Below are positions 33,824 through 43,225 of a DNA stretch of 64,000 nt, piece by piece. The stretch comes from Lysobacter auxotrophicus. Lineage in GTDB: Bacteria; Pseudomonadota; Gammaproteobacteria; Xanthomonadales; Xanthomonadaceae. The stretch covers positions 3,410,001 through 3,474,000 of the forward strand of contig NZ_AP027041.1 in NCBI RefSeq assembly GCF_027924565.1, written 5' to 3'. Position numbers and translations under genes: made by a program. Each line of letters opens with the position of its first letter. Positions within the stretch are counted from its first letter, which is position 1. The notes beneath the pieces are model-generated. The model was not told where the DNA came from. It searched no databases and worked only from the letters and a program-made list of their open reading frames with translations.

Positions 33824-35983
33824 ATGTCGAACCTGTTCCGCTTCTCTTCCCTTTCCCTGCGCGCGAAGTTCGCGTGGATGATCGCCACCCTCGCGCTCGG
33901 CCTGGTCGTGTTGACAGGCATCGCGGTGGAACGCAACTACTCCGGCCAGATCGCCGACGAACGCGCCCGGTTGCACACGCGGGTCGGCGCCGCGCTCGTG
34001 GTGGTGCAGCGCTACGCCGAGCTGGCGCAGGCCGGCAAGCTGCCCGAGGACGTCGCCCGGCGCGAGGCGCTGCAGGTGATCTCGACGCTGCGCAGCCGCG
34101 ACGGCACCGATTACCTGTGGGTCAACGACGAGCATCCGCGCATGCTCATGCACCCGCACCAGAAGCAGCTCAACGGAAAGGACCTCACCGACTACGTGAG
34201 CCCCGACGGCAAGCGCATCTTCGTGGAGATGGTGAAGGTCGCGCGCGATGGCGGCGGTTTCGTCGACTACCAGTGGGCGAAGCCAGGCGTCGAAGGGCCC
34301 GTGGAGAAGATCTCCTACGTCGAGCACCTGCCGCGCTGGGGCTGGGTGATCGGCAGCGGCGAATACACCGACGACATCGCCGCGCGCGCATGGCGTTTCG
34401 GTGGCACGCTGCTGATCGCCGCGCTCATCGCGCTGGCCGCGGTGATCGCGCTGTCGCTGCTGATCGCGCGCAACATCGCCGCCTCGGTGCGCGCCGCCAC
34501 GCAGGCCGCGCAGGCGATGGCCGACGGCCGCTTCGACCTGGTGATCCATACCGAACAGCGCGACGAGATCGGCCAGCTGCAGCAGGCGCTGGAGCGCATG
34601 TGCCGGCGACTGGAAGACTATTCGCAGGCGCAGGGCGAGATGGCGCGTCGCCACGACGAAGGCCAGATCAGCTTCCGCATCGACGAATCCGCCTTCCCCG
34701 GCGCGTACGGCACGATGGTGCGCGAGACCAACGCGCTGGTCGCCTCGCACATCGATTCGATCCAGCGCGCGTTGCAGATCATGGAGCGCTACGCGGTCGG
34801 CGACCTGTCGCAGGACATGGACCGCCTGCCCGGCGAGAAGGCCGTGCTGACGCGGACGATGGATTCGGTGAAGGCGAACCTGCGCGCGATCAACGGCGAG
34901 ATCCAGCGCCTTTCGGCCGCGGCGGCCGACGGCGATTTCAGCGCGCGCGGCGATGCGATGCGCTTCGACCACGATTTCCGCACCATGGTCGACACGCTCA
35001 ACCGCCTGATGGCGACCGCCGACGAGAACCTCTCGGCGTTGTCGTCGCTGCTGCGCGGGCTCGCTCGCGGCGACCTGGAAACGCGCATGCGCGGCGACTT
35101 CCACGGCGTGTTCGCGCGCATGAGCCATGACGCGAACGAGACCGTCGAGCGCCTCGCGCAGATCGTCGGCGGCATCCGCGAAAGTTCCGACGCGATCGGC
35201 AGCGCCGCGGCGGAAATCGCCGCCGGCAACGACGACCTGTCGCGCCGCACCGAATCGCAGGCCGCGTCGCTGGAAGAAACCGCCTCGTCGATGGAGGAGC
35301 TGACCAGCACCGTGCGCCAGAACGCAGACAGCGCGCGCCAGGCCAACGAGCTGGCGCGCGAAGCGGCCGACGTCGCCTCCGAAGGCGGCGCGGTGGTGGC
35401 GCGCGTGGTGCGCACGATGAGCGCGATCAGCGATTCGTCCAGCCGCATCGGCGACATCATCGGCGTGATCGACGGCATCGCGTTCCAGACCAACATCCTG
35501 GCGCTGAACGCCGCGGTGGAAGCCGCGCGCGCCGGCGAGCAGGGCCGCGGATTCGCGGTGGTCGCCGGTGAAGTGCGCTCGCTCGCGCAGCGCTCGGCGA
35601 ACGCGGCCAAGGAGATCAAGCAGCTCATCACCGATTCGGTGGTGGAAGTGCAGCAGGGCACGCAGCTGGTCGACCAGGCCGGTCGCACGATGCAGGGCAT
35701 CGTCGCCAGCGTGCGGAAGGTGAGCGACATCATCGCCGACATCTCCGCCGCCTCGCAGGAACAGACCGCCGGCATCGAGCAGGTCAACGGCGCGATCACG
35801 CAGATGGACGAAGGCACGCAGCAGAACGCCGCGCTGGTCGAACAGTCCGCCGCCGCTGCGCGCAGCCTGGAACAGCAGGCCTCGCAGCTGGTGGAGACCG
35901 TGGCGGTGTTCCGCGTCGGTGGTTCGCAGGCCGGCGCGGCCGTGGTGGGCGCGGAGCTGGCGCGGATCGCGCTGCGGCGGTGA
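33824..35983 (+). CDS. Transmembrane chemoreceptor with single Cache domain
   Basis: A 719-residue receptor. Helix 1 (about 12-34) precedes a periplasmic single-Cache domain (about 40-185) with the typical segments [34 protein letters not shown] and [10 protein letters not shown]. Related domains bind small organic acids, but the ligand is unknown here. Helix 2 (about 190-215) leads to HAMP and HAMP-like repeats, then the signalling domain with the tip near residue 545. GTG 33815 is an alternative start. The C-terminus lacks a pentapeptide. It has its own FliA-type promoter and a strong terminator-like repeat downstream (36082). Confidence 0.92.
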   Translation: MSNLFRFSSLSLRAKFAWMIATLALGLVVLTGIAVERNYSGQIADERARLHTRVGAALVVVQRYAELAQAGKLPEDVARREALQVISTLRSRDGTDYLWVNDEHPRMLMHPHQKQLNGKDLTDYVSPDGKRIFVEMVKVARDGGGFVDYQWAKPGVEGPVEKISYVEHLPRWGWVIGSGEYTDDIAARAWRFGGTLLIAALIALAAVIALSLLIARNIAASVRAATQAAQAMADGRFDLVIHTEQRDEIGQLQQALERMCRRLEDYSQAQGEMARRHDEGQISFRIDESAFPGAYGTMVRETNALVASHIDSIQRALQIMERYAVGDLSQDMDRLPGEKAVLTRTMDSVKANLRAINGEIQRLSAAAADGDFSARGDAMRFDHDFRTMVDTLNRLMATADENLSALSSLLRGLARGDLETRMRGDFHGVFARMSHDANETVERLAQIVGGIRESSDAIGSAAAEIAAGNDDLSRRTESQAASLEETASSMEELTSTVRQNADSARQANELAREAADVASEGGAVVARVVRTMSAISDSSSRIGDIIGVIDGIAFQTNILALNAAVEAARAGEQGRGFAVVAGEVRSLAQRSANAAKEIKQLITDSVVEVQQGTQLVDQAGRTMQGIVASVRKVSDIIADISAASQEQTAGIEQVNGAITQMDEGTQQNAALVEQSAAAARSLEQQASQLVETVAVFRVGGSQAGAAVVGAELARIALRR

Positions 35984-36019
35984 GGGGCGGGCGAGCGATG
36001 CGACGATGCAGTTGCGCTC

Positions 36020-36151
36020 TTGTAGCCCGGGTAAGCGCAGCGCACCCGGGGGCTGAGGTGCTCCACTTCACCCCTCCCCAACCCTCCCCTGCATTCGCAG
36101 GGGAGGGAGTTTTTGAGCCCCTCTCCCTCCGGGAGAGGGGTTGGGGTGAGG
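36020..36151 (+). repeat. Repeat block after the Cache receptor
   Basis: The 380-base gap between 35984 and 36363 has half a family A element (36020-36050), a family D palindrome (36070-36107), a family B palindrome (36115-36151) and, at 36201-36300, GGCGATAGCC-type and CGGGATGACG (family C) fragments. Confidence 0.85.
36082..36114 (+). terminator. Repeat-borne intrinsic terminator
   Basis: CCCTCCCCTGC, loop ATTC, GCAGGGGAGGG, then AG and TTTTT: an 11-base-pair stem followed at once by a T-run. The stem is a family D repeat, so the repeat forms a conventional rho-independent terminator for the receptor gene ending at 35983. Confidence 0.7.
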
Positions 36152-36363
36152 GTCGGCGCGAGCGGTACTGCCGGCACTCGCTGTGCCCGTCTCACGAAGA
36201 CGACGATCACGATGGATTCCGGCTATCGCCGGAGTGAGGTTCACCACGCCGGGAGTTCCCGGCGCTACGGGCCTGGATCCCGGCCTTCGCCGGGATGACG
36301 TTCCCTTTTAGTCCCCGCCACGCAGAACGATTAAGCTGCGCGCACACCGATCGGGGGATGGGG

Positions 36364-36816
36364 ATGATCAACGCACTCAAGGCGCACGGCGCGCCGGTGG
36401 CTTCGCTCGCATTGTCGCTCGCGCTGGCATGCGCTTTAACGACGACGGCGCGCGCCCAGGCGACGGACGCAGGCGATGTGAAGTCCCTTCCGCTGGAAAC
36501 GCAGAAAGCGGTGAACGAGATCGCGCAGTCGCTGATGCAGGTGAACGACACCGACACCGCGCTGTCCTGCGACAAGGCCGTTGAGAACGCCCGCTACGGG
36601 CTGGAGACGATGCTGGAAGTCGGCCAGAAGAACGCCGACGGCGGCTACATCGACCGCGCCGGGTTCGAGGCCCAGGCGGTCAAGCTGCGCGCCGCACTGG
36701 CCGAAGTGACGCCGCAGGATTGCGCCGCCGCCACCGGCGAGAAGCAGGCGTTCTATCGCTGCATGTCCAGCGACTACAACCACGTCACGGCCTGCGCCTC
36801 CGCGCATCGCTTCTGA
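36364..36816 (+). CDS. Small exported protein of unknown function with cysteine pairs
   Basis: Not assigned to a family. From ATG 36364 (preceded by GGGGGA) it has 150 residues: a signal peptide (about 1-31, ending ARA) and a helical mature domain (DVKSLPLETQKAVNEIAQSL, SLMQVNDTDTALSCDKAVEN) with four cysteines (near positions 76, 120, 134 and 145) that could form disulfides in the periplasm. ATG 36358 is alternative. A weak FliA-like spacing match (TTTAG-N14-AACGATTA, 36307-36333) is present but not convincing. It sits between receptor genes, facing a convergent TonB-like gene across a shared terminator. A chemotaxis link is unproven. Confidence 0.7.
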   Translation: MINALKAHGAPVASLALSLALACALTTTARAQATDAGDVKSLPLETQKAVNEIAQSLMQVNDTDTALSCDKAVENARYGLETMLEVGQKNADGGYIDRAGFEAQAVKLRAALAEVTPQDCAAATGEKQAFYRCMSSDYNHVTACASAHRF

Positions 36817-36850
36817 GCGACCGCGCCGTCGCGATCGCTTCGCGCGGCCA

Positions 36851-36883
36851 AAAGAAAAGGCGCGCCGTCGCCGGCGCGCCTTT
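36851..36883 (-). terminator. Bidirectional hairpin terminator between convergent genes
   Basis: AAAGGCGCGCC (36856-36866), six-base loop, GGCGCGCCTTT (36873-36883). On the minus strand the stem is followed by TTTTCTTTTGG, a good T-tract for the TonB-like gene. On the plus strand only three T residues follow, so it may be a weaker terminator for the gene ending at 36816. Confidence 0.75.
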
Positions 36884-36923
36884 GCTCGACCGGCCGTGGC
36901 CGGAGGTGGTGCGGCTTACTCGC

Positions 36924-37235
36924 TTACAGCGAGAAGTCCAGGCGCACCTTGCCCTTGCCACCGCCCGGAGCGAACTCCCACTGCTTCACGGCGCGCACGG
37001 CCGACTGCTCGAACACGCGGGCCGGCTTGGCATTGACGACCGAGACGCTGGCGACCTTGCCGCCCTCGTCCACGGTGAATTCGACTTCGACGAAGCCCTG
37101 GGTGCCGGCACGGGCGGCTTCGGCCGGGTACTGCGGCTCGACGCGCTTGGTGGGCTTGAGGTCGGCCGAAGCCGGGGCGGCGAAGGACAGGGCCAGCACG
37201 GCGAGGCCGGTGGCGGTCAGAAGGGAACGGCGCAT
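36924..37235 (-). CDS. Periplasmic TonB C-terminal-domain protein
   Basis: A 103-residue protein: a signal peptide (MRRSLLTATGLAVLALSFAAPASA) and then just one TonB C-terminal domain (VEPQYPAEAARAGTQGFVEV, ARVFEQSAVRAVKQWEFAPG). It lacks the membrane anchor and proline-rich spacer of true TonB, so it is not an energy transducer in the usual sense. Stand-alone TonB-CTD proteins are common in Xanthomonadaceae; their roles are mostly unknown. The start is fixed by AAGGAG about 9 bases upstream. It is the only minus-strand gene in the 1-45380 region and is flanked by receptor genes. Confidence 0.8.
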   Translation of the reverse strand: MRRSLLTATGLAVLALSFAAPASADLKPTKRVEPQYPAEAARAGTQGFVEVEFTVDEGGKVASVSVVNAKPARVFEQSAVRAVKQWEFAPGGGKGKVRLDFSL

Positions 37236-37329
37236 GGGATGACTCCTTGGGGATGTGTCGGGCGACATCGGGGTCATCGGCCGGGTTTGCGGAATCTTTA
37301 GGGCGCCTCGTGCCTTGCGTGGGAAGCCC

Positions 37330-37498
37330 TTCTCCCGCGGGCGGGAGAAGGTGCCGGCAGCGTTTGTAGCCCGGGTAAGGCCGAAGGCCGCACCCGGGGA
37401 CGCAGCGGCGCCTGCTCCCCGGGTGCGCTTCGCTTACCCGGGCTACAACAGCTCTTGCCCTCACCCCCACCCCTCTCCCGCAGGCGGGAGAGGGGCTT
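37330..37498 (+). repeat. Repeat block before the large receptor gene
   Basis: The 342-base gap has CTTCTCCCGC/GCGGGAGAAGG (37330-37352), a family A element (37364-37448) and a family B palindrome (37458-37498), ending 8 bases before a FliA-type promoter. Confidence 0.87.
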
Positions 37499-37506
37499 CA
37501 CCCAAC

Positions 37507-37533
37507 TAAAGTTTCCCCGCCGCGCGCCGATGC
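37507..37533 (+). promoter_or_regulatory. FliA (sigma28) promoter before the large receptor
   Basis: TAAAGTTT, 11 bases, GCCGATGC: the -35 half is identical to the enteric FliA consensus, the spacing is exact, and the -10 box matches six of eight. It ends 44 bases before the ATG at 37578. Confidence 0.75.
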
Positions 37534-37577
37534 AACGGGTGTCTACCCGAAAGGGTCTGTTCCGCACGAGAGGATCC

Positions 37578-40262
37578 ATGTCCACCCTTGCCCACTCCCG
37601 GCCGTCCGCCACGATGATGGACCGCTTCCTGGCCCCGGCCACCCGCCTGATGTCGCAGTTGCGCTTCAACCAGAAGGCGATGGTCATCGGTGCCGCCTTC
37701 ATGCTGACCTGCGGCGTCCTGGCCGGCATCCTGGTGGTGCGTTCCAACGCCGAGGTCAACGCCGCCTCGCAGCAGCGCGACGCCGTCGCCGGGCTGGCCC
37801 ACCTGCACCGCGCGATGATGGGCATCCAGCAGCACGAGCTGCAGGTCGTGCGCAAGTTCGCCAAGGACGAAGTCACCGACCAGACGCTGCAGGAATCGGC
37901 TTCGCTGGTGAACCGCGAGCTCGACGCGCTGACCGCGTGGCAGGCACGCAGCCTGACGGGTTCCGCGCTGCCCAACGCACTGAAGGAAGCGCGCGCCGCG
38001 TGGGACAAGGCCAACGCCGAACATAGCGATTCGGCCGCCGCCGCGACCGACCACGGCGCCGCGGTGCGCAAGCTCGGTGAAGTGCACGGCCTGATCGCCG
38101 ACGAAACCGGCCTGGCGCAGGCGCAGAACGCCGCCGTGCTGTACATGGGCCGTGCCGCCACGGTGTGGGTGCCCACGCTCGCCGAATACACCCAGCAGCA
38201 GAGCGCCACCGCGCTGCGCGTGCTGGGCGACGGCGCGATCTGGGTCGACGACCGCACCGGCCTGGCCGTCTCGCGCAACATGCAGGATTACGTGCGCACG
38301 CGTTCGGAAATCGAGATCAAGGACGCCGAGGAAGAAATGACGGAGCTGGGCGCCAGCATGGGCGTGCCGTTCCGCAAGGCGCTGGACGCGGTCGCCAAGC
38401 AGAACGCCGACATCCAGAAGCACATCCTCGACGCCGAAACGCCGGTGCTGCCGGTGAAGATCATGGCCGCGCGCACCGAGGCCACGCGCCTGGCGCTCGG
38501 CGCCGCGCTGTCGGCCGCGAGCACCTCGCTCGACCACGCCGCCACGGTCGAAATCGCCCGCCTGCAGCAGCGCACCGCGCTGACGCTGGGCATCTGCGTG
38601 CTGATCCTGGCCATCGCCACGTACCTGTTCCTGGGCTTCATCCGCAGCACGCGCGCCGCGCTGAAGGAAGTGCAGGACGCGTCCGACCTCGTCGCGCGCG
38701 GCGAATTCCCGGACGCGGTGCGCGTGGACAGCCAGGACGAAGTGCGCGACATCGCGCGCGGCCTGGAACGCGCCATCAACACGCTGCGCAACTTCGCCGG
38801 CGCGCAGCGCGACCTGTTCGACGCGCACCAGGCGGGCGAGATCGACCGTCGCCTGCGCAGCGAGGATTTCCCCGGCGCGTACGGCCAGATGGCCGGTGAA
38901 GTGAACACGCTGGTGGATTCGCACATCCAGACCAACACCCGCGCGATCGAGATCGTGGCCGCGTACGCGCGCGGCGACCTGTCGCGCGACATGGACCGCC
39001 TGCCGGGCCAGAAGGCGCGCATCACCGACGCCGTGGATTCGGTCAAGAACGGCATGAACGCGATCAACGCCGAGATCAAGACGCTGGTCGATGCGGCCGT
39101 CGCCGGCGATTTCAGCCGTCGCGGCGATGCCTCGCGCTTCGAGTTCGTCTACCACGACGTGGTGCAGTCGCTGAACCAGCTGATGGCCACCGCCGAGGAA
39201 GGCCTGCACGAAGTCGGCACGCTGCTGTCCGCCGTGGCCGATGGCGACCTCAACCGTCGCGTCGAAGTGGAGCTGCCGGGCCAGTTCGGCCGCCTCGCCA
39301 ACGACGCCAACCGCACCGTCGACCAGCTCGCGCAGATCGTCGGCCAGATCCGCCAAGGTTCCGACGCCATCAGCTCGGCCGCCGCGGAAATCGCCGCCGG
39401 CAACAACGACCTGTCGCAGCGCACCGAGCAGCAGGCCGCGTCGCTGGAAGAAACCGCCTCGTCGATGGAAGAGCTCACCAGCACGGTGCGCCAGAACGCC
39501 GACAACGCGCGCCAGGCGAACCAGCTGGCGCAGAGCGCGGCGGAAGTCGCCGGCCAGGGCGGCGTGGTGGTGGGCGAAGTCGTCCACACGATGAACGCCA
39601 TCAACCAGTCGTCCAAGAAGATCGCCGACATCATCGGCGTGATCGACGGCATCGCGTTCCAGACCAACATCCTCGCGCTGAACGCCGCGGTGGAAGCCGC
39701 GCGCGCCGGCGAACAGGGCCGCGGCTTCGCGGTCGTCGCTTCCGAAGTGCGCTCGCTCGCCCAGCGTTCGGCGAACGCGGCCAAGGAGATCAAGCAGCTG
39801 ATCGGCGACTCGGTCGGCAAGGTCGAGGAAGGCAGCCAGCTGGTCGACCAGGCCGGCCGCACGATGCACGAGATCGTGACCAGCGTGAAGAAGGTCACCG
39901 ACATCATCGCCGACATCTCGGCGGCGTCGCAGGAACAGAGCTCGGGCATTGAGCAGGTCAACAACGCGATCACGCAGATGGACGAAGGCACGCAGCAGAA
40001 CGCGGCGCTGGTCGAACAGGCGTCGGCCGCCGCGCGCAGCCTGGAGCAGCAGTCCGAGCAGCTGGTGCAGACGGTGGCGGTGTTCCGCCTGGCGCATTCG
40101 GCGCAGGCGCAGGCCGCACGTGCGCAGGCGACGGTGGTCGAGATGCCGGCAGCCAAGCCCTCGCGCGCCAAGCCCGCCGCACCGGCCGCGAAGCCCGCCG
40201 CGCGCAAGGTCCGCGCCACCGCCGCCGCGAACAGCGCGGATGGGGATTGGCAGGAGTTCTGA
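37578..40262 (+). CDS. Large transmembrane chemoreceptor with CheR-tethering C-terminus
   Basis: An 894-residue receptor with a large helical periplasmic domain (about 60-330) between helix 1 (about 34-56) and helix 2 (about 332-354, [20 protein letters not shown]). HAMP and HAMP-like repeats follow (to ~600), then the signalling domain with the tip near 690-740. The final ~55 residues are a flexible Ala/Pro/Lys tail ending in DWQEF, which fits the xWxxF pentapeptide that recruits CheR (and CheB). The cheR gene comes next, 195 bases on. ATG 37578 is preceded by GAGAGG; earlier ATGs in frame (37530) lie between promoter and ribosome site. Confidence 0.93.
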   Translation: MSTLAHSRPSATMMDRFLAPATRLMSQLRFNQKAMVIGAAFMLTCGVLAGILVVRSNAEVNAASQQRDAVAGLAHLHRAMMGIQQHELQVVRKFAKDEVTDQTLQESASLVNRELDALTAWQARSLTGSALPNALKEARAAWDKANAEHSDSAAAATDHGAAVRKLGEVHGLIADETGLAQAQNAAVLYMGRAATVWVPTLAEYTQQQSATALRVLGDGAIWVDDRTGLAVSRNMQDYVRTRSEIEIKDAEEEMTELGASMGVPFRKALDAVAKQNADIQKHILDAETPVLPVKIMAARTEATRLALGAALSAASTSLDHAATVEIARLQQRTALTLGICVLILAIATYLFLGFIRSTRAALKEVQDASDLVARGEFPDAVRVDSQDEVRDIARGLERAINTLRNFAGAQRDLFDAHQAGEIDRRLRSEDFPGAYGQMAGEVNTLVDSHIQTNTRAIEIVAAYARGDLSRDMDRLPGQKARITDAVDSVKNGMNAINAEIKTLVDAAVAGDFSRRGDASRFEFVYHDVVQSLNQLMATAEEGLHEVGTLLSAVADGDLNRRVEVELPGQFGRLANDANRTVDQLAQIVGQIRQGSDAISSAAAEIAAGNNDLSQRTEQQAASLEETASSMEELTSTVRQNADNARQANQLAQSAAEVAGQGGVVVGEVVHTMNAINQSSKKIADIIGVIDGIAFQTNILALNAAVEAARAGEQGRGFAVVASEVRSLAQRSANAAKEIKQLIGDSVGKVEEGSQLVDQAGRTMHEIVTSVKKVTDIIADISAASQEQSSGIEQVNNAITQMDEGTQQNAALVEQASAAARSLEQQSEQLVQTVAVFRLAHSAQAQAARAQATVVEMPAAKPSRAKPAAPAAKPAARKVRATAAANSADGDWQEF

Positions 40263-40280
40263 TCGTCACGTAGTCGATTC

Positions 40281-40437
40281 AAAGCCCCTCTCCCGACGGG
40301 AGAGGGGTGGGGGTGAGGGGTAACGAAGCCTGATCGGTGAACCGCCATGCAGTGATGCACCGCGTATTTGCGCCGCATCCCCTCCGTTGCCCCTCATCCG
40401 CCCTCCGGGCACCTTCTCCCGACGGGAGAAGGGACGA
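40281..40437 (+). repeat. Palindromic repeats between receptor and cheR
   Basis: A family B palindrome (40281-40320) and a variant with CTTCTCCC and GGGAGAAG arms around GACG (about 40420-40437) take up most of the 195-base gap. Confidence 0.85.
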
Positions 40438-40457
40438 AACCCCTGAACGAGCCCCAC

Positions 40458-41300
40458 ATGCGTCCCTCCCCGCGCACCTCCGAAGACCGCGAATTCACCT
40501 TCGACGACCGCGATTTCCGCCGCGTCTGCAAGATGATCCGCGAGTACGCCGGCATCCACCTGCACCCGCACAAGCGCGACATGGTCTACAGCCGCCTGGC
40601 GCGGCGCGTGCGTGCGCTGGACATGGAGCGCTTCGGCGACTACCTCGATTACGTCGAGGCCGATCCCGACGCGGAGCTGCAGGGGTTCATCAACGCGCTC
40701 ACCACCAACCTCACCTCGTTCTTCCGCGAGGCGCACCACTTCGACATGCTCGTCGAGCACCTGCGCGCGCATTGCCGCGACGGCGCGTCGATCTGGTGCA
40801 ACGCCGCCTCCACCGGCGAGGAGCCGTACACGCTGGCGATCACGGCCTGCGAGGCGTACGGCACGATGACGCCGCCGGTGCGCATCCTCGCCACCGACAT
40901 CGACACCAACGTGCTGCAGACCGCCGCACGCGGCGTGTATCCGGTGGAACGCATCAACAGCCTGTCGCTGCAGCGGCGCCGGCAGTTCTTCCAGCGCGGC
41001 AGCGGCGACAACGCCGGCCTGTGCCGGGTGAAACCGGAACTGCAGGCGCTGATCGAGTTCCGCCCGCTCAACCTGCTCGACGATGACTACGGCCTGCGCG
41101 GCGGCTTCGACGCCGTGTTCTGCCGCAACGTCATGATCTATTTCGACAAGGCCACGCAGTACCAGGTGCTCACGCGCATCGCGCCGCTCATCGCGTCCGA
41201 CGGCCTGCTCTTCGCCGGCCATTCGGAAAGCTTCGGCCATGCGCACGACCTGATCACGGCGTGCGGTCGCACGACGTACCGCCCCGCTGCCCGCAAATAA
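40458..41300 (+). CDS. cheR: Chemotaxis protein methyltransferase CheR
   Basis: CheR methylates receptor glutamates using S-adenosylmethionine. The 280-residue protein has the N-terminal helical domain (about 12-80, [20 protein letters not shown]) and the SAM-binding domain with [29 protein letters not shown] and the catalytic-region [11 protein letters not shown]. The C-terminal GHSESF motif is intact. The N-terminal extension suggested by the upstream frame is repeat sequence. It begins a cheR-cheD-cheB unit with spacings of 4 and -1 bases. The DWQEF tail of the preceding receptor is its likely docking site. Confidence 0.96.
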   Translation: MRPSPRTSEDREFTFDDRDFRRVCKMIREYAGIHLHPHKRDMVYSRLARRVRALDMERFGDYLDYVEADPDAELQGFINALTTNLTSFFREAHHFDMLVEHLRAHCRDGASIWCNAASTGEEPYTLAITACEAYGTMTPPVRILATDIDTNVLQTAARGVYPVERINSLSLQRRRQFFQRGSGDNAGLCRVKPELQALIEFRPLNLLDDDYGLRGGFDAVFCRNVMIYFDKATQYQVLTRIAPLIASDGLLFAGHSESFGHAHDLITACGRTTYRPAARK

Positions 41301-41304
41301 CGCC

Positions 41305-41910
41305 ATGAACGCCGCCATCAGCCCCGCCCGTCCCGCCGTCGAGCCGGGCAGCTACTTCGATCCCGTCCTCCAGACCGAGGCGATCAAGCTGCTGCCGGCC
41401 GACTACCGCGTCACCGACCGCCCGATCGCGCTGGTCACGCTGCTGGGATCGTGCGTGGCCGCGTGCCTGTACGACCCGCTGGTGCAGGTCGGCGGCATGA
41501 ACCACTTCATGCTGCCGGGCGGTGAAGCCGGCTCGGTGTCCTCGCGCTACGGCGCGCACGCGATGGAACTGCTGATCAACGACCTGCTCAAGCGCGGCGC
41601 GCGACGCTCGCGCCTGCTGGCGAAGGTGTTCGGCGGCGGCAACGTGCTGTCGGGCTTCTACAGCGATCCGATCGGCACGCGCAACGCGGCGTTCGTGCTC
41701 GAGTACCTCACCGCCGAACAGATCCCGGTGACCGCGCAGGACCTGGGCGACATCCACCCGCGCAAGGTCTGCTTCTTCGCGCAGACCGGGCGCACGCTGG
41801 TCAAGCGCCTGCCGTCGGCGCGCAACGACGTGATCGTCGACGCCGAACGCGCCTACTACGGTCGCCTCGCCCGCGAGCCGGTCGCCAGCGGCAGCGTGGA
41901 GTTGTTCTGA
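41305..41910 (+). CDS. cheD: Chemoreceptor glutamine deamidase CheD
   Basis: CheD deamidates specific receptor glutamines and may bind other array proteins. The catalytic Cys50 ([14 protein letters not shown]) and His67 ([10 protein letters not shown]) are present, as are FGGGNVLSG and the C-terminal half typical of the family. Its length of 201 residues is normal. It lies 4 bases after cheR and overlaps the cheB start by one base. The last residues, SGSVELF, recur as the last residues of the receptor-like protein at 43226-44398. No CheC was found. Confidence 0.95.
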   Translation: MNAAISPARPAVEPGSYFDPVLQTEAIKLLPADYRVTDRPIALVTLLGSCVAACLYDPLVQVGGMNHFMLPGGEAGSVSSRYGAHAMELLINDLLKRGARRSRLLAKVFGGGNVLSGFYSDPIGTRNAAFVLEYLTAEQIPVTAQDLGDIHPRKVCFFAQTGRTLVKRLPSARNDVIVDAERAYYGRLAREPVASGSVELF

Positions 41911-42977
41911 TGAATGCAGTGCGCAGTCCCGCACGCGGCCCGGTGCGCGTGCTCGTGGTCGACGACTCGGCGCTGGTGCGCCAGTTGATGACGCAGTTGC
42001 TGGAGGCCGATCCGGGCATCCAGGTCGTCGGCAGCGCGGCCGACCCGTACATCGCGCGCGACAAGATCAAGCAGCTCGATCCGGACGTGCTCACGCTCGA
42101 CGTCGAAATGCCGCGCATGGATGGCCTGACCTTCCTGCGCAACCTCATGCGCCTGCGCCCGATGCCGGTGGTGATGGTGTCCACGCTGACCGAGCGCGGC
42201 GCGCAGGTCACGCTCGACGCGCTCGCGCTGGGCGCGGTGGATTTCATCGCCAAGCCCAAGCTCGACGTGGCGCGCGGCCTGACCGAATACGCCGGCCTGC
42301 TGATCGAGAAGATCAAGCAGGCCTCGAAGGCGCGCGTGGTCGCACCGGCGCCGGTACGCTCGGGCGGCGAACCCATCGCGACCCCGCCGGTGGCGTATCG
42401 CACCACGCATCGGCTGATCGCGATCGGCGCCTCCACCGGCGGCACGGAAGCGATCCGCGAAGTGCTCTCGCAGATGCCGGCCGACGCGCCGGCGACGGTG
42501 ATCGCGCAGCACATCCCGGGCGCGTTCAGCGCGCCGTTCGCCGATCGCCTGGATCGCCACAGCCGCATGACGGTGATCCACGTCGAGCGCGACCAGGAAC
42601 TGCTGCCCGGCCATGCGTACGTCGCACCGGGCGGCCGCCACCTGCGCGTCTACCGCAGCGGTGCGCGCTGGCATTGCCGCCTCGGCGACGACGAGCCGGT
42701 GCGCCGGCATCGTCCCAGCGTGGACGCGTTGTTCGACTCGGTCGCCGAACACGTCGGCGCGAACGCCAGCGCCGCCCTGCTGACCGGCATGGGCGACGAC
42801 GGCGCGCGCGGCCTGCTCGCGCTGCGCAAGGCCGGCGCGGCGACCATCGCGCAGGACGAGGCCAGCAGCGTCGTCTGGGGCATGCCCGGCGCCGCGGTGG
42901 CGCTCGGCGCCGCGCAGGAAACCGTGCCGCTGTCGCTGGTCGCGCAGAAGTTGCTGTCGGGCACGGCGCACGAGTAA
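41910..42977 (+). CDS. cheB: Chemotaxis response regulator methylesterase CheB
   Basis: CheB removes methyl groups from receptors when phosphorylated. The receiver domain (about 12-130) has D64 ([12 protein letters not shown]). The esterase domain (about 165-350) has the catalytic triad S175 ([10 protein letters not shown]), H201 ([10 protein letters not shown]) and D297 ([10 protein letters not shown]). The length (355) is normal. It follows cheD with a one-base overlap (TGATG). CheR, CheD and CheB are the only adaptation enzymes in the window, so they probably serve the receptors of both CheA sets. Confidence 0.96.
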   Translation: MNAVRSPARGPVRVLVVDDSALVRQLMTQLLEADPGIQVVGSAADPYIARDKIKQLDPDVLTLDVEMPRMDGLTFLRNLMRLRPMPVVMVSTLTERGAQVTLDALALGAVDFIAKPKLDVARGLTEYAGLLIEKIKQASKARVVAPAPVRSGGEPIATPPVAYRTTHRLIAIGASTGGTEAIREVLSQMPADAPATVIAQHIPGAFSAPFADRLDRHSRMTVIHVERDQELLPGHAYVAPGGRHLRVYRSGARWHCRLGDDEPVRRHRPSVDALFDSVAEHVGANASAALLTGMGDDGARGLLALRKAGAATIAQDEASSVVWGMPGAAVALGAAQETVPLSLVAQKLLSGTAHE

Positions 42978-42991
42978 CGCGCCGCCCGCTT

Positions 42992-43079
42992 TTGTAGCCC
43001 GGGTAAGGCCGCAGGCCGCACCCGGGGAAAGTTCGCCGCGACGTTCGACCCCGGGTGCGCTTCGCTTACCCGGGCTACA
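42992..43079 (+). repeat. Family A palindrome after cheB
   Basis: TTTGTAGCCCGGGTAAG at the left and CTTACCCGGGCTACA at the right, 15 bases after the cheB stop. Confidence 0.9.
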
Positions 43080-43169
43080 GGAGCGCGCAGACCCGCGATG
43101 TCAGCAAAACGTCAAAACGCGCAGCACGTCACAGCCGCGACATGCCGCGCAAATCAAGCGCTTTTCACC

Positions 43170-43196
43170 TAAAGCACCCGCTACACCCGCCGTTAT
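43170..43196 (+). promoter_or_regulatory. FliA (sigma28) promoter before the short receptor
   Basis: TAAAG, 14 bases, GCCGTTAT: perfect -35, correct spacing, seven of eight in the -10 box. It ends 30 bases before the ATG at 43226, so the leader is very short. Confidence 0.75.
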
Positions 43197-43225
43197 CTAA
43201 GTTGCCCCATTCGGTGAGATCGAAG

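Noticed and set aside
36307-36333. FliA promoter before the small exported protein
   Set aside because: Spacing fits, but only three of five and five of eight bases match; not reported as a feature.
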